Shown here in pieces: positions 1 to 5,580 of a stretch of 5,580 nucleotides of DNA; the stretch's first letter is position 1, and each line of letters begins with the position of its first letter. The position numbers and the translations under genes were made by a program. Source of the stretch: Desulfonatronospira sp. (GTDB lineage: Bacteria; Desulfobacterota; Desulfovibrionia; Desulfovibrionales; Desulfonatronovibrionaceae). The notes under the pieces are model-generated. The model worked only from the letters and a program-made list of their open reading frames with translations. It did not search any database and was not told the DNA's origin. The DNA is taken from the NCBI GenBank assembly GCA_003554505.1, contig PWGS01000013.1:1-5580 (forward strand), written 5' to 3'.

Positions 1-562
1 CACATTCGGTGAGCTCCTTGGGTACCTGCCTGATGCCCAGGTTGGTGAACCTGATGGCCGGCGGCATGGAAAAGACCACAGTGGCAAAAATGGCGGCCAC
101 CTTGCCCAGCCCGAAAAAGGGTATGGCCGGAATCAGATACACAAACGCCGGCAGTGTCTGCATGAAATCGAGTATAGGCCGGACAATGCGGTATACCCAG
201 TCGCTTAACCCGGCGATAATACCCAGGGGAATACCTATGGCGATGGCTATAATAGTCGCCACCACCACCAGGCTCAGGGTGCTTGCTGTAGCCTCCCAAA
301 GCCCCATATTCCATATAAGACCCAGTCCCAGAAATGTAAAGACCGTCACCCCCCGTTTTCTGGTCATGGCAAAAACCAGGGCAGTGACAATGACAATCAT
401 GATGACCGGGTGCAAGGCCAGAAGGGCGGCTTCGAGAAAACGCAGTCCCTGGTCCGCCACCGTGGAAAAGGCCCGGGTGGCAAACGCCAGGTTTTCCACC
501 AGGAACTCCAGGACAGCTTCTATGCCTTTGCCAAGAGGAAACCTCGGCAGTTCGAAACTCAT
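1..562 (-). CDS. proW: ProW/OpuAB-type glycine betaine/proline ABC transporter permease (3' end outside window)
   Basis: This is the membrane permease of a ProU/OpuA-type importer for compatible solutes, probably glycine betaine or proline betaine; the exact substrate is inferred. The 187 visible residues begin MSFELPRFPLGKGIEAVLEF. Hydrophobic segments lie at about 52-66 (PVIMIVIVTALVFAM), 73-88, 94-119 and 137-168. The conserved stretch at about 129-150 (PILDFMQTLPAF, then VYLIPAIPFF) and the following MPPAIRFTNLGIRQVP are hallmarks of this permease family. The short N-terminus, without the roughly 100-residue periplasmic extension of E. coli ProW, is closer to Bacillus OpuAB. The frame stays open to the left edge, so the C-terminus is missing, including the cytoplasmic EAA loop that contacts the ATPase. 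The start ATG overlaps the proV stop as ATGA and follows a perfect Shine-Dalgarno sequence, so translation is probably coupled to proV. Confidence 0.93.
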   Translation of the reverse strand, partial: MSFELPRFPLGKGIEAVLEFLVENLAFATRAFSTVADQGLRFLEAALLALHPVIMIVIVTALVFAMTRKRGVTVFTFLGLGLIWNMGLWEATASTLSLVVVATIIAIAIGIPLGIIAGLSDWVYRIVRPILDFMQTLPAFVYLIPAIPFFGLGKVAAIFATVVFSMPPAIRFTNLGIRQVPKELTEC

Positions 563-1752
563 ACGTCACCTCCTCGTTCGGCAATGGCGGAAAAGAGCAG
601 ACCCTTGACTATGATCCCCAGGAGCTTGTTTTTATCGTCCACCACAGCCACAGGGTAGGACATGTCCTGCATAATGGGAAAAAGTTCCTGAGCCGGAGTT
701 TCCCGGGAAACCATCTTGATATCCCTGTGCAGGGCCTTTTCCAGGTCGCTTTCCCCCTCGTCCACCATCCTGCGCAAATCGCTGGCAAAAACAATCCCGG
801 CCAGTGTATGGTCTTTGTTGAGCACAAACAGTGAGGCTATAGCGTTTTTTTTCATTTTGCGCAGAGCTGAGTTGGGTCCGTCAGATCCCAGGTAGGCCGC
901 ATCCTGACACTTCTTCATTACGGATTCAGCGGTAAGCACCTTGGTTATGTCCACCTCCTCCACGAACTTGCGCACATATTCCGTGGCCGGTTTGGTCAAA
1001 ATCTCTTCAGGGGTGCCGATCTGGACCACGGCGCCGTCTTTCAGGATAACCAGACGATCACCGATCTTGAGGGCTTCATCCAGGTCATGACTGATAAACA
1101 CGATTGTCTTCTGCATTCTTTGCTGCAGGTTGATGAGCTCGTCCTGCATATCTCTGCGGATAAGGGGGTCCAGGGCGCTGAAGGCCTCGTCCATGAGCAG
1201 AATATCCGGATCCAGGGCCAGGGCCCTGGCCAGACCGACTCTCTGCTGCATGCCACCGGAAAGTTCGCTGGGATATTTGTCCCCCCAGCCCTTGAGACCA
1301 CCCATTTCCAGGGCATTCTCAGCCTTCTGCCTCATTTCGCCTTTGTCCGACCCCTGCACTTCCAGTCCGAACTCAACGTTATTGATTACGGATCTGTGCG
1401 GGAAAAGAGCAAAATTCTGAAAGACCATGCCGAATTTCTGCCTGCGAAAATCGCGCAGCTCCTTGACGTCGAGCTTGCAGACATCTTGCTCGTCAACATA
1501 TATTTCCCCGGCAGTAGGCTCGAAGAGACGATTTATGCAACGCACCAGGGGGGACTTGCCGCTTCCGGAAAGACCCATGACCACCACAATCTCCCCCTCG
1601 GCCACAGTGAAAGAAACATCTGCCACACCCACCACGTTGCCGGTCGTGTTCAGGATCTCCGAAATGGGCTCCCCCTGACGCAACATTTCCATAGCCTTTT
1701 TGGGGTGATCTCCGAACACCTTGACCACGTTTTTGATAACAATTTTTTCCAT
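559..1752 (-). CDS. proV: ProV/OpuAA-type glycine betaine/proline ABC transporter ATP-binding protein with CBS domains
   Basis: This 397-residue protein is the ATPase of the compatible-solute importer and acts on the cytoplasmic face of the inner membrane with ProW. E. coli ProV has 400 residues. Visible motifs are Walker A GLSGSGKS at 60-67, Q-loop Q112 (MVFQNFALFPH), signature LSGGMQQ at 164-170, Walker B ILLMDE at 184-189, D-loop SALDP at 192-196 and switch histidine H222 (FISHD). Residues about 270-397 form a tandem CBS-domain tail, which in OpuA/ProU relatives takes part in osmotic or ionic-strength control. Residue 68, right after GKS, is proline where the family has threonine. The start was chosen at MEKIVIKNVVKVFGDHP because homologues begin there. 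The frame is open for 67 more codons upstream, but that stretch runs through the tandem repeat and the candidate promoter. The Shine-Dalgarno before this ATG is weak. The gene overlaps proW by four bases. Confidence 0.95.
   Translation of the reverse strand: MEKIVIKNVVKVFGDHPKKAMEMLRQGEPISEILNTTGNVVGVADVSFTVAEGEIVVVMGLSGSGKSPLVRCINRLFEPTAGEIYVDEQDVCKLDVKELRDFRRQKFGMVFQNFALFPHRSVINNVEFGLEVQGSDKGEMRQKAENALEMGGLKGWGDKYPSELSGGMQQRVGLARALALDPDILLMDEAFSALDPLIRRDMQDELINLQQRMQKTIVFISHDLDEALKIGDRLVILKDGAVVQIGTPEEILTKPATEYVRKFVEEVDITKVLTAESVMKKCQDAAYLGSDGPNSALRKMKKNAIASLFVLNKDHTLAGIVFASDLRRMVDEGESDLEKALHRDIKMVSRETPAQELFPIMQDMSYPVAVVDDKNKLLGIIVKGLLFSAIAERGGDV
566..574 (-). promoter_or_regulatory. Strong Shine-Dalgarno for proW inside the proV 3' end
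   Basis: On the minus strand this reads AGGAGGTGA, a full match to the anti-Shine-Dalgarno sequence. Its AGGAGG core lies six bases before the proW ATG. It sits within the last codons of proV (Arg-Gly-Gly-Asp-Val-stop). It fixes the proW start and suggests proW is translated efficiently and coupled to proV termination. Confidence 0.9.
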
Positions 1753-1794
1753 ACGATAGCCCGCTGTTAAAGGTAAAGCCCGTTGTTCCTGTCC

Positions 1795-1829
1795 GAACGT
1801 ATGAACGTATGAACGTATGAACGTATGAA
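1795..1829. repeat. 8-base tandem repeat (GAACGTAT, 4.4 copies) upstream of proV
   Basis: Four perfect head-to-tail copies of GAACGTAT occupy 1795-1826 and are followed by the partial unit GAA. Read on the proV strand the unit is ATACGTTC, and each copy contains the self-complementary core ACGT. The array ends 42 bases before the proV ATG and starts just downstream of the candidate promoter, so it would lie in the transcribed leader. Perfect short arrays like this can change copy number by slipped-strand mispairing. A change here would alter leader length, not the chosen proV reading frame. Confidence 0.95.
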
Positions 1830-1832
1830 GAT

Positions 1833-1860
1833 CAACTATCATAAAAGACAAGAATGTCAA
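1833..1860 (-). promoter_or_regulatory. Candidate proV promoter with consensus -35
   Basis: On the minus strand a perfect TTGACA (1860-1855) is followed by an AT-rich stretch. The -10 element is unclear. TAGTTG at 16 bases has correct spacing but a poor match. GATAGT at 14 bases is short. TATGAT (1843-1838) matches well but is only 11 bases from TTGACA; it would instead pair with TTGCTT 15 bases upstream. A small inverted repeat, GACA-4 bases-TGTC (1847-1858), overlaps the -35 and could be an operator. The position, about 100 bases before proV, fits a proVW operon promoter. Confidence 0.4.
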
Positions 1861-1966
1861 GCAAGTTCTATTGTCCCTCCCCGGGCAGTCCAGGATTATC
1901 CCCTGCAAATCAAGTATTGTACTGGCGGACGGCCTGCAAGAATCCGGCTTCAAGAATACAGTGCAT

Positions 1967-1982
1967 GGCCCAGGGCCTTTTT
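1967..1982 (+). terminator. Weak terminator-like hairpin with T run
   Basis: GGCC-CAG-GGCC is followed directly by TTTTT. The stem is only four base pairs with a three-base loop, so it is a poor intrinsic terminator. No plus-strand gene ends before it in the window. If real, it could stop stray transcription from the proV side before the lysS promoter, or end an unrecognised short RNA. Confidence 0.2.
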
Positions 1983-2052
1983 AACAGGCACAATCAATCA
2001 GCTTGTCCACTGACAACAACGATAATGCAGATAATTGCAGAATGTGTAGCAT

Positions 2053-2088
2053 CCCTGAAAACCGCCTTCGGTAAAACAATTTACAGGG
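2053..2088. other. Nested hairpin upstream of the lysS promoter
   Basis: CCCTGAAA (2053-2060) can pair with TTT-A-CAGGG (2080-2088), leaving one bulged A. It encloses a second short stem ACCG-CCTT-CGGT (2061-2072). The element ends 20 bases before the lysS -35 box, so it lies outside the lysS transcript predicted from that promoter. It could be a DNA-level site, part of an upstream transcript, or chance. No family is recognised. Confidence 0.35.
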
Positions 2089-2107
2089 CCCCGGAGGAGC
2101 GCGTTTC

Positions 2108-2136
2108 TTGACGGAACCATTATTTTGAAATAAAAT
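2108..2136 (+). promoter_or_regulatory. sigma70-type promoter for the lysS-lolC-lolD operon
   Basis: TTGACG (2108-2113) and TAAAAT (2131-2136) are separated by exactly 17 bases, with an AT-rich spacer. Each hexamer differs from consensus at one position. Transcription would begin at about 2143, giving a leader of about 95 bases before the lysS ATG. This is the best promoter match in the window and is correctly placed and oriented. Confidence 0.75.
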
Positions 2137-2169
2137 GTAAAGTTTAGATCTGGAGTGGAGCTGTTTTCA

Positions 2170-2221
2170 GGCTCAACCCCCGGTCCACAATCTCTCGAAC
2201 CGGGTCCTGGAAGGACCAGCC
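2170..2221 (+). promoter_or_regulatory. Structured 5' leader of lysS with competing hairpins
   Basis: Hairpin A pairs CCCGGT (2179-2184) with ACCGGG (2199-2204) around a 14-base loop. Hairpin B pairs GGTCC (2203-2207) with GGACC (2213-2217) around TGGAA. They share bases 2203-2204, so their full forms cannot coexist. An identical GGTCC at 2182-2186 could also pair with 2213-2217. GGCT (2170-2173) and AGCC (2218-2221) could close the whole unit. It ends 17 bases before the lysS ATG and has no downstream T run, so any control would more likely act on translation. It matches no riboswitch or T-box that I recognise. Confidence 0.4.
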
Positions 2222-2238
2222 GCAACCAATACAAGCAT

Positions 2239-3765
2239 ATGAAAAAAACCAGTCAGACACCCAATAATCAACCTGATCAAAGCGAAAGCCAGCTCCTGAA
2301 AAACCGCAGGCAGAAAATAAAGGATCTGCAGGAACAGCAGATCGAACTCTTTTCCAACAGCTTCCGCAAGGATACGGACATAAGCCCTATCCTCCAGGAG
2401 GCGGGAAGCCTGGATGCCGCTGAACTGGAAGCAAGCCCGCGCCATTACGAGGTTGCGGGCAGGATAATGGCCCTGCGTTCCTTCGGCAAGGGGATTTTCG
2501 CTCACATCCAGGACCACAGCGCCAGGATCCAGATCTTTGTCCAGAGAGACATCCTGGGAGAGGATGAGTTCAAAGTCTTCAAGAAACTCGACGTGGGTGA
2601 TATTATCGGAGTCCATGGCGGACTGTTCCGCACAAAGACAGATGAATTGACCATCAAGGCGGAAAAGATCCAGCTGCTTACCAAGGCCATCCGTCCTCTG
2701 CCCGAGAAATACCACGGTCTCAAGGATGTGGAGACCCGCTATCGCCAGAGATACGTGGACCTTATTGTCAACCCGTCCTCCAAGCAGATATTTCTGGCCA
2801 GAAACCGCATTATCCGGCATATCAGAGAGTTTCTCGATGCCAGGGATTTTATCGAGGTGGAAACACCCATGATGCAGACCATCCCCGGGGGAGCAACCGC
2901 AAGACCCTTCAACACCCATCACAATGCCCTGGACATGAAGCTCTACCTCCGGGTTGCACCTGAACTCTACCTTAAAAGACTCCTGGTGGGCGGATTTGAA
3001 AAGGTTTACGAGATAAACCGCAATTTCAGAAATGAAGGCATCTCCACCCAGCACAACCCGGAATTCACCATGCTGGAATTTTACCGGGCCTACGTGGATT
3101 ACTGGGACCTCATGGATTTTACCGAAGAAATGATAAGCGAGCTGTGCCTGCGCATGACCGGCGACACAAGGATTACCTACCAGGGCAACACCATTGATTT
3201 CACTCCTCCCTGGACCAGAATGCCCTTTTTCAAGTCCCTGGAAGAGATCGGGGGACTGGCCCCGGAGGATTACCAGGATCCGGAAAAGGCCAAGTCCCTG
3301 GTGAAACGTCTGGGTGAAAACGTGGTCCCGGGAGAAAAACAGGCCAAGGTGCAGGCCAAGCTTTTTGACCTTCTGGTGGAACCCAGACTGCTGCAGCCTC
3401 ATTTTATATATCATTATCCAACGGAGATTTCTCCTCTTTCCAGGAGAAATGATAAGGACCCCGCCATTACGGATCGTTTCGAGCTCTTTGTCGCCGGCCG
3501 GGAAATAGCCAACGCCTTTTCCGAGCTCAACGACCCCCAGGATCAGAAAAGCCGTTTTCAGGAGCAGGTGCAGGATAAGGAGGCCGGGGACGTGGAGGCC
3601 CATTACATGGACGAGGACTACATCCGAGCCCTGGAATACGGCATGCCCCCGGCAGGTGGGGAAGGCATAGGGATTGACCGCCTGGTCATGCTTTTCACGG
3701 ATTCCGCTTCAATCCGGGAAGTTATTCTCTTTCCGCTTCTACGCCCAGAGGCTGGTACGTCCTGA
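2239..3765 (+). CDS. lysS: Lysyl-tRNA synthetase (class II)
   Basis: This cytoplasmic enzyme attaches lysine to tRNA-Lys using ATP. At 508 residues it matches the family (E. coli LysS has 505). An N-terminal helix (LLKNRRQKIKDLQEQ, 19-33) leads into an OB-fold anticodon-binding domain at about 71-150. The class II catalytic core carries motif 1 at about 195-212 (FLDARDFIEVETPMM), motif 2 at about 257-281 (FRNEG at 263-267, then HNPEFTMLEFY) and motif 3 at about 473-502 (GGEGIGIDRLVM, with the ATP-binding arginine R481). LysS signature stretches include IPGGATARPF and ISPLSRRN. I chose the ATG at 2239 because homologues begin near here. A GTG at 2155 would add 28 residues unlike the family and would lie about 12 bases after the predicted transcript start. 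Neither start has a good Shine-Dalgarno; GGAAGG at 2209-2214 is too far from the ATG. The stop overlaps the lolC start by one base. Confidence 0.97.
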   Translation: MKKTSQTPNNQPDQSESQLLKNRRQKIKDLQEQQIELFSNSFRKDTDISPILQEAGSLDAAELEASPRHYEVAGRIMALRSFGKGIFAHIQDHSARIQIFVQRDILGEDEFKVFKKLDVGDIIGVHGGLFRTKTDELTIKAEKIQLLTKAIRPLPEKYHGLKDVETRYRQRYVDLIVNPSSKQIFLARNRIIRHIREFLDARDFIEVETPMMQTIPGGATARPFNTHHNALDMKLYLRVAPELYLKRLLVGGFEKVYEINRNFRNEGISTQHNPEFTMLEFYRAYVDYWDLMDFTEEMISELCLRMTGDTRITYQGNTIDFTPPWTRMPFFKSLEEIGGLAPEDYQDPEKAKSLVKRLGENVVPGEKQAKVQAKLFDLLVEPRLLQPHFIYHYPTEISPLSRRNDKDPAITDRFELFVAGREIANAFSELNDPQDQKSRFQEQVQDKEAGDVEAHYMDEDYIRALEYGMPPAGGEGIGIDRLVMLFTDSASIREVILFPLLRPEAGTS

Positions 3766-4994
3766 TGCGTTTTGAATTTTTAGTGGCTTTGCGCTATCTC
3801 CGGGCCAAGAGGGAACAGGCCTTTATATCGGTCATTTCTCTTTTGTCCGTACTGGGTGTAGCCCTGGGTGTTGCAGCTCTTATTATTGTCCTGGGGGTAA
3901 TGAACGGTTTCAGCGAGAACCTGCGGGACAAGATCCTGGGTCTGAACGCTCATGTTGTAGGGGGCAGCCACACCGGAACCATCGCCGATTATCAGGACAT
4001 GGCCCGGGATCTGGAAGAAATAGACGGAGTCAGGGGCGCAACCCCTTTCATCTATTCCGAAGTCATGCTCAGCACCCCCTCCGGGGTCAAGGGGGTGGTG
4101 CTCAGGGGGATTGATCCCCAGGGCGCCAAAAGAGTTCTTGGACTGGACCAGGAGATGGTTCAGGGGGACGTTCTGGACCTGAAGCTTGAAAAGGACTTCC
4201 CCGGCCTGATTATCGGACAGGAACTGGCCGCCAACCTCCGGGCCGGGACAGGGGACACCGTGAATATCATGGCTCCCTCCGGTGAAGCCTCTTCAGCCGG
4301 TTTCACCCCCAGCATCACCACTTTTGATGTCCGGGGCGTCTTCAGAACGGGCATGTATGAATACGACCCCTCTTTTGCCTATACCACAATCCATGACGCC
4401 CAGGAACTAATGGGATTTACACGCGACGTGGTTACCGGCATGGAGCTGCGGGTCCACGATGCTGACCGCGCCCGGGAGCTGTCCGAGAGGGTGTCTGAAA
4501 AGCTGGGGGGTTACCCCTACTACGTGCGCAACTGGAAGGAGATGAATGAAAACCTCTTTGCCGCACTGGAACTGGAGAAAATCGCCATGGGCGTTATCCT
4601 GGCCATGATTGTCCTGGTGGGATCCTTCAGCATCATCACCGCTCTGGTCATGCTGGTCATGGAAAAGACCCGGGATATAGCCATACTCATGTCCATGGGC
4701 ACCACCAGGCGGATGATCCGAAATATATTCGTCCTGCTGGGACTTATGATAGGGGGGCTGGGCACCGCTCTTGGCTTTGCAGTGGGCCTGGGAGGCTGCT
4801 ACATCCTTGAAAACTACCAGTTCATCCGCCTGCCCGCGGATGTCTATTTCATGGAGTACCTGCCGGTGCTCTTACACACTTCAGACCTGATAATAATAGC
4901 TGTGGCCGCCATGGTCCTGTGCTTTCTGGCCACCATATACCCGGCCCGCAAAGCGTCGGGGCTCAACCCCTCCGAGGCTCTAAGGCATGAATGA
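3765..4994 (+). CDS. lolC: Lipoprotein-releasing ABC transporter permease (LolC/LolE family)
   Basis: This inner-membrane subunit works with LolD to extract mature outer-membrane lipoproteins and pass them to the periplasmic carrier LolA. Its 409 residues show the family layout: one membrane segment at about 19-47, a periplasmic domain of about 220 residues, then three membrane segments at about 272-298, 319-348 and 372-393. The N-terminus (FLVALRYLRAKREQAFISVIS) and the cytoplasmic coupling stretch MEKTRDIAILMSMGTTRRMI (299-318) are typical. The C-terminus YPARKASGLNPSEALRHE is a family hallmark. The periplasmic loop APSGEASSAGFTPS (170-183) lies where the LolA-binding hook of LolC is expected; this is inference. 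The start overlaps the lysS stop (TGATG), with AGAGG 13 bases upstream. LolC and LolE cannot be separated with certainty here. Many relatives outside Gammaproteobacteria have a single such permease, which would act as a homodimer. Confidence 0.93.
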   Translation: MRFEFLVALRYLRAKREQAFISVISLLSVLGVALGVAALIIVLGVMNGFSENLRDKILGLNAHVVGGSHTGTIADYQDMARDLEEIDGVRGATPFIYSEVMLSTPSGVKGVVLRGIDPQGAKRVLGLDQEMVQGDVLDLKLEKDFPGLIIGQELAANLRAGTGDTVNIMAPSGEASSAGFTPSITTFDVRGVFRTGMYEYDPSFAYTTIHDAQELMGFTRDVVTGMELRVHDADRARELSERVSEKLGGYPYYVRNWKEMNENLFAALELEKIAMGVILAMIVLVGSFSIITALVMLVMEKTRDIAILMSMGTTRRMIRNIFVLLGLMIGGLGTALGFAVGLGGCYILENYQFIRLPADVYFMEYLPVLLHTSDLIIIAVAAMVLCFLATIYPARKASGLNPSEALRHE

Positions 4995-5580
4995 ACCCCT
5001 TTACAAACTGGAAAAACTGAGCAAGTCTTTCACTTCCGGCCCGGAAACCATAACTGTTTTGGACAGGGTGGATCTGTGCATTGAAAAGGGACAGGCCGTG
5101 GCGGTTCAGGGGGCCTCGGGGTGCGGCAAGAGTACACTGCTGCATATTCTGGGCACCCTGGACCACCCCTCGAGCGGGAAGGTCTTTTTCGCCGGAAAAG
5201 ACCTGTCCAGATTCTCTCCTGAACAGAAGGCCGCGCTGAGAAGAACCGAGATGGGGTTCATCTTCCAGTTTCACCATTTGCTGCCCGAATTCAACACCCT
5301 GGAGAACGTGGCCATGCCCGCCGTGATTAACGGCGCTGCCAGGAAAAAAGCCCATGAGGCCGCCCTGGAGGCCCTGGAACAGGTAGGCCTGAAGCACAAG
5401 GCCGGGCAGAGCGTTACCACACTGTCGGGAGGAGAAAGCCAGCGTGCGGCAATCGCCAGGGCTATTTTACCCCGGCCGGGTGTGCTCCTGGCGGATGAAC
5501 CCACAGGCAACCTGGACGAGGGTAAAGGACGGGAAGTGGGGGATCTGCTTCTGCATTTAAACCGTGAACTGGGCATGACC
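4987..5580 (+). CDS. lolD: Lipoprotein-releasing ABC transporter ATP-binding protein LolD (3' end outside window)
   Basis: LolD is the ATPase that powers lipoprotein release by the LolC/LolE permease at the inner membrane. The 198 visible residues begin MNEPLYKLEKLSKSFTSG. Motifs are Walker A GASGCGKST (42-50), Q-loop Q94 in the LolD-typical FQFHHLLPEFNTLENVAMP, signature LSGGESQR (147-154), and Walker B VLLADE (166-171) followed by PTGNLD. The switch histidine and the last 25 or so residues lie beyond the right edge; the family is usually 220-235 residues. The ATG at 4987 overlaps lolC by eight bases and has GAGG nine bases upstream. The nearby ATG at 4991 is in another frame and stops within ten codons. 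Adjacency to lolC separates it from the similar MacB and FtsE ATPases. Confidence 0.95.
   Translation, partial: MNEPLYKLEKLSKSFTSGPETITVLDRVDLCIEKGQAVAVQGASGCGKSTLLHILGTLDHPSSGKVFFAGKDLSRFSPEQKAALRRTEMGFIFQFHHLLPEFNTLENVAMPAVINGAARKKAHEAALEALEQVGLKHKAGQSVTTLSGGESQRAAIARAILPRPGVLLADEPTGNLDEGKGREVGDLLLHLNRELGMT

Larger units (their letters stand above)
1753..2238. other. Divergent intergenic region between proV and lysS
   Basis: I see no convincing gene in these 486 bases. Short open frames exist on both strands but show no family resemblance and cross the promoters and repeats. From left to right the region holds the proV leader, an 8-base tandem repeat, a candidate proV promoter with a small inverted repeat, about 105 bases with nothing recognisable, a weak terminator-like hairpin, a nested hairpin, the lysS promoter and a structured lysS leader. 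Confidence 0.8.

Noticed and set aside
9..608. 199-codon plus-strand open frame at the left edge
   Set aside because: It is antisense to proW and the end of proV, whose products match known families. Its own translation is rich in Met, Arg and Thr and resembles nothing.
1087..1770. 227-codon plus-strand open frame
   Set aside because: It is wholly antisense to proV apart from its last bases and has no recognisable motif, so it is a shadow of the conserved ATPase frame.
1753..1953. A longer proV with 67 extra N-terminal codons
   Set aside because: The extension passes through the tandem repeat and the candidate promoter, has no homology to ProV N-termini, and the ATG at 1752 gives the normal family length.
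1825..2111. Two small plus-strand open frames of 62 and 85 codons in the intergenic region
   Set aside because: They overlap each other in different frames, start in the repeat or promoter area, lack good ribosome sites, and resemble no protein I know.
2177..2228. tRNA-like look of the lysS leader (TCTCGAACC stretch and a CCA further on)
   Set aside because: No acceptor stem, D-arm or anticodon arm can be drawn around it, and the stems present do not form a cloverleaf.
2173..3603. 476-codon minus-strand open frame
   Set aside because: It is antisense to lysS, which has full-length class II synthetase motifs. The long open frame is a by-product of lysS codon use.
1..5580. CRISPR array, insertion sequence, phage or defence system
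   Set aside because: The only tandem repeat is the short array at 1795-1829, which has no spacers. No transposase, integrase, attachment site or nuclease gene is visible, and the genes are ordinary transport and housekeeping genes.

Overview
This 5,580-base window has moderate GC content and looks like a chromosomal segment from a Gram-negative bacterium. The lipoprotein-sorting genes lolC and lolD imply an outer membrane. From memory, the order lysS-lolC-lolD is typical of sulfate-reducing Deltaproteobacteria of the Desulfovibrio type (Desulfobacterota). That assignment is inference from gene order and general protein character, not from a database match. All five protein-coding genes belong to well-known families, and I found no undescribed defence, mobile or CRISPR-like system.

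Left arm (1-1752, minus strand): a ProU/OpuA-type compatible-solute ABC importer. proV encodes an ATPase with C-terminal CBS domains. It is followed, with a 4-base ATGA overlap and a perfect Shine-Dalgarno sequence, by proW, the membrane permease, which runs off the left edge. A substrate-binding protein gene (proX type) would be expected further left but is not in the window. The main oddity is a proline in place of the usual threonine right after the ProV Walker A GKS.

Middle (1753-2238): a divergent intergenic region of about 490 bases. On the proV side it carries an 8-base tandem repeat (GAACGTAT, four full copies plus three bases) and a consensus TTGACA -35 box. On the lysS side it carries a good sigma70-type promoter (TTGACG, 17 bases, TAAAAT), followed by a leader of about 95 bases with overlapping, partly mutually exclusive hairpins. 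Between these lie a nested hairpin and a weak terminator-like hairpin with a T run.

Right arm (2239-5580, plus strand): lysS (lysyl-tRNA synthetase, class II), lolC (lipoprotein-releasing permease) and lolD (its ATPase, cut by the right edge). The genes overlap by 1 and 8 bases, so they are probably one transcript with coupled translation. LolC and LolD together would extract mature lipoproteins from the inner membrane for transfer to the LolA carrier. LysS is a housekeeping translation enzyme that shares their expression.
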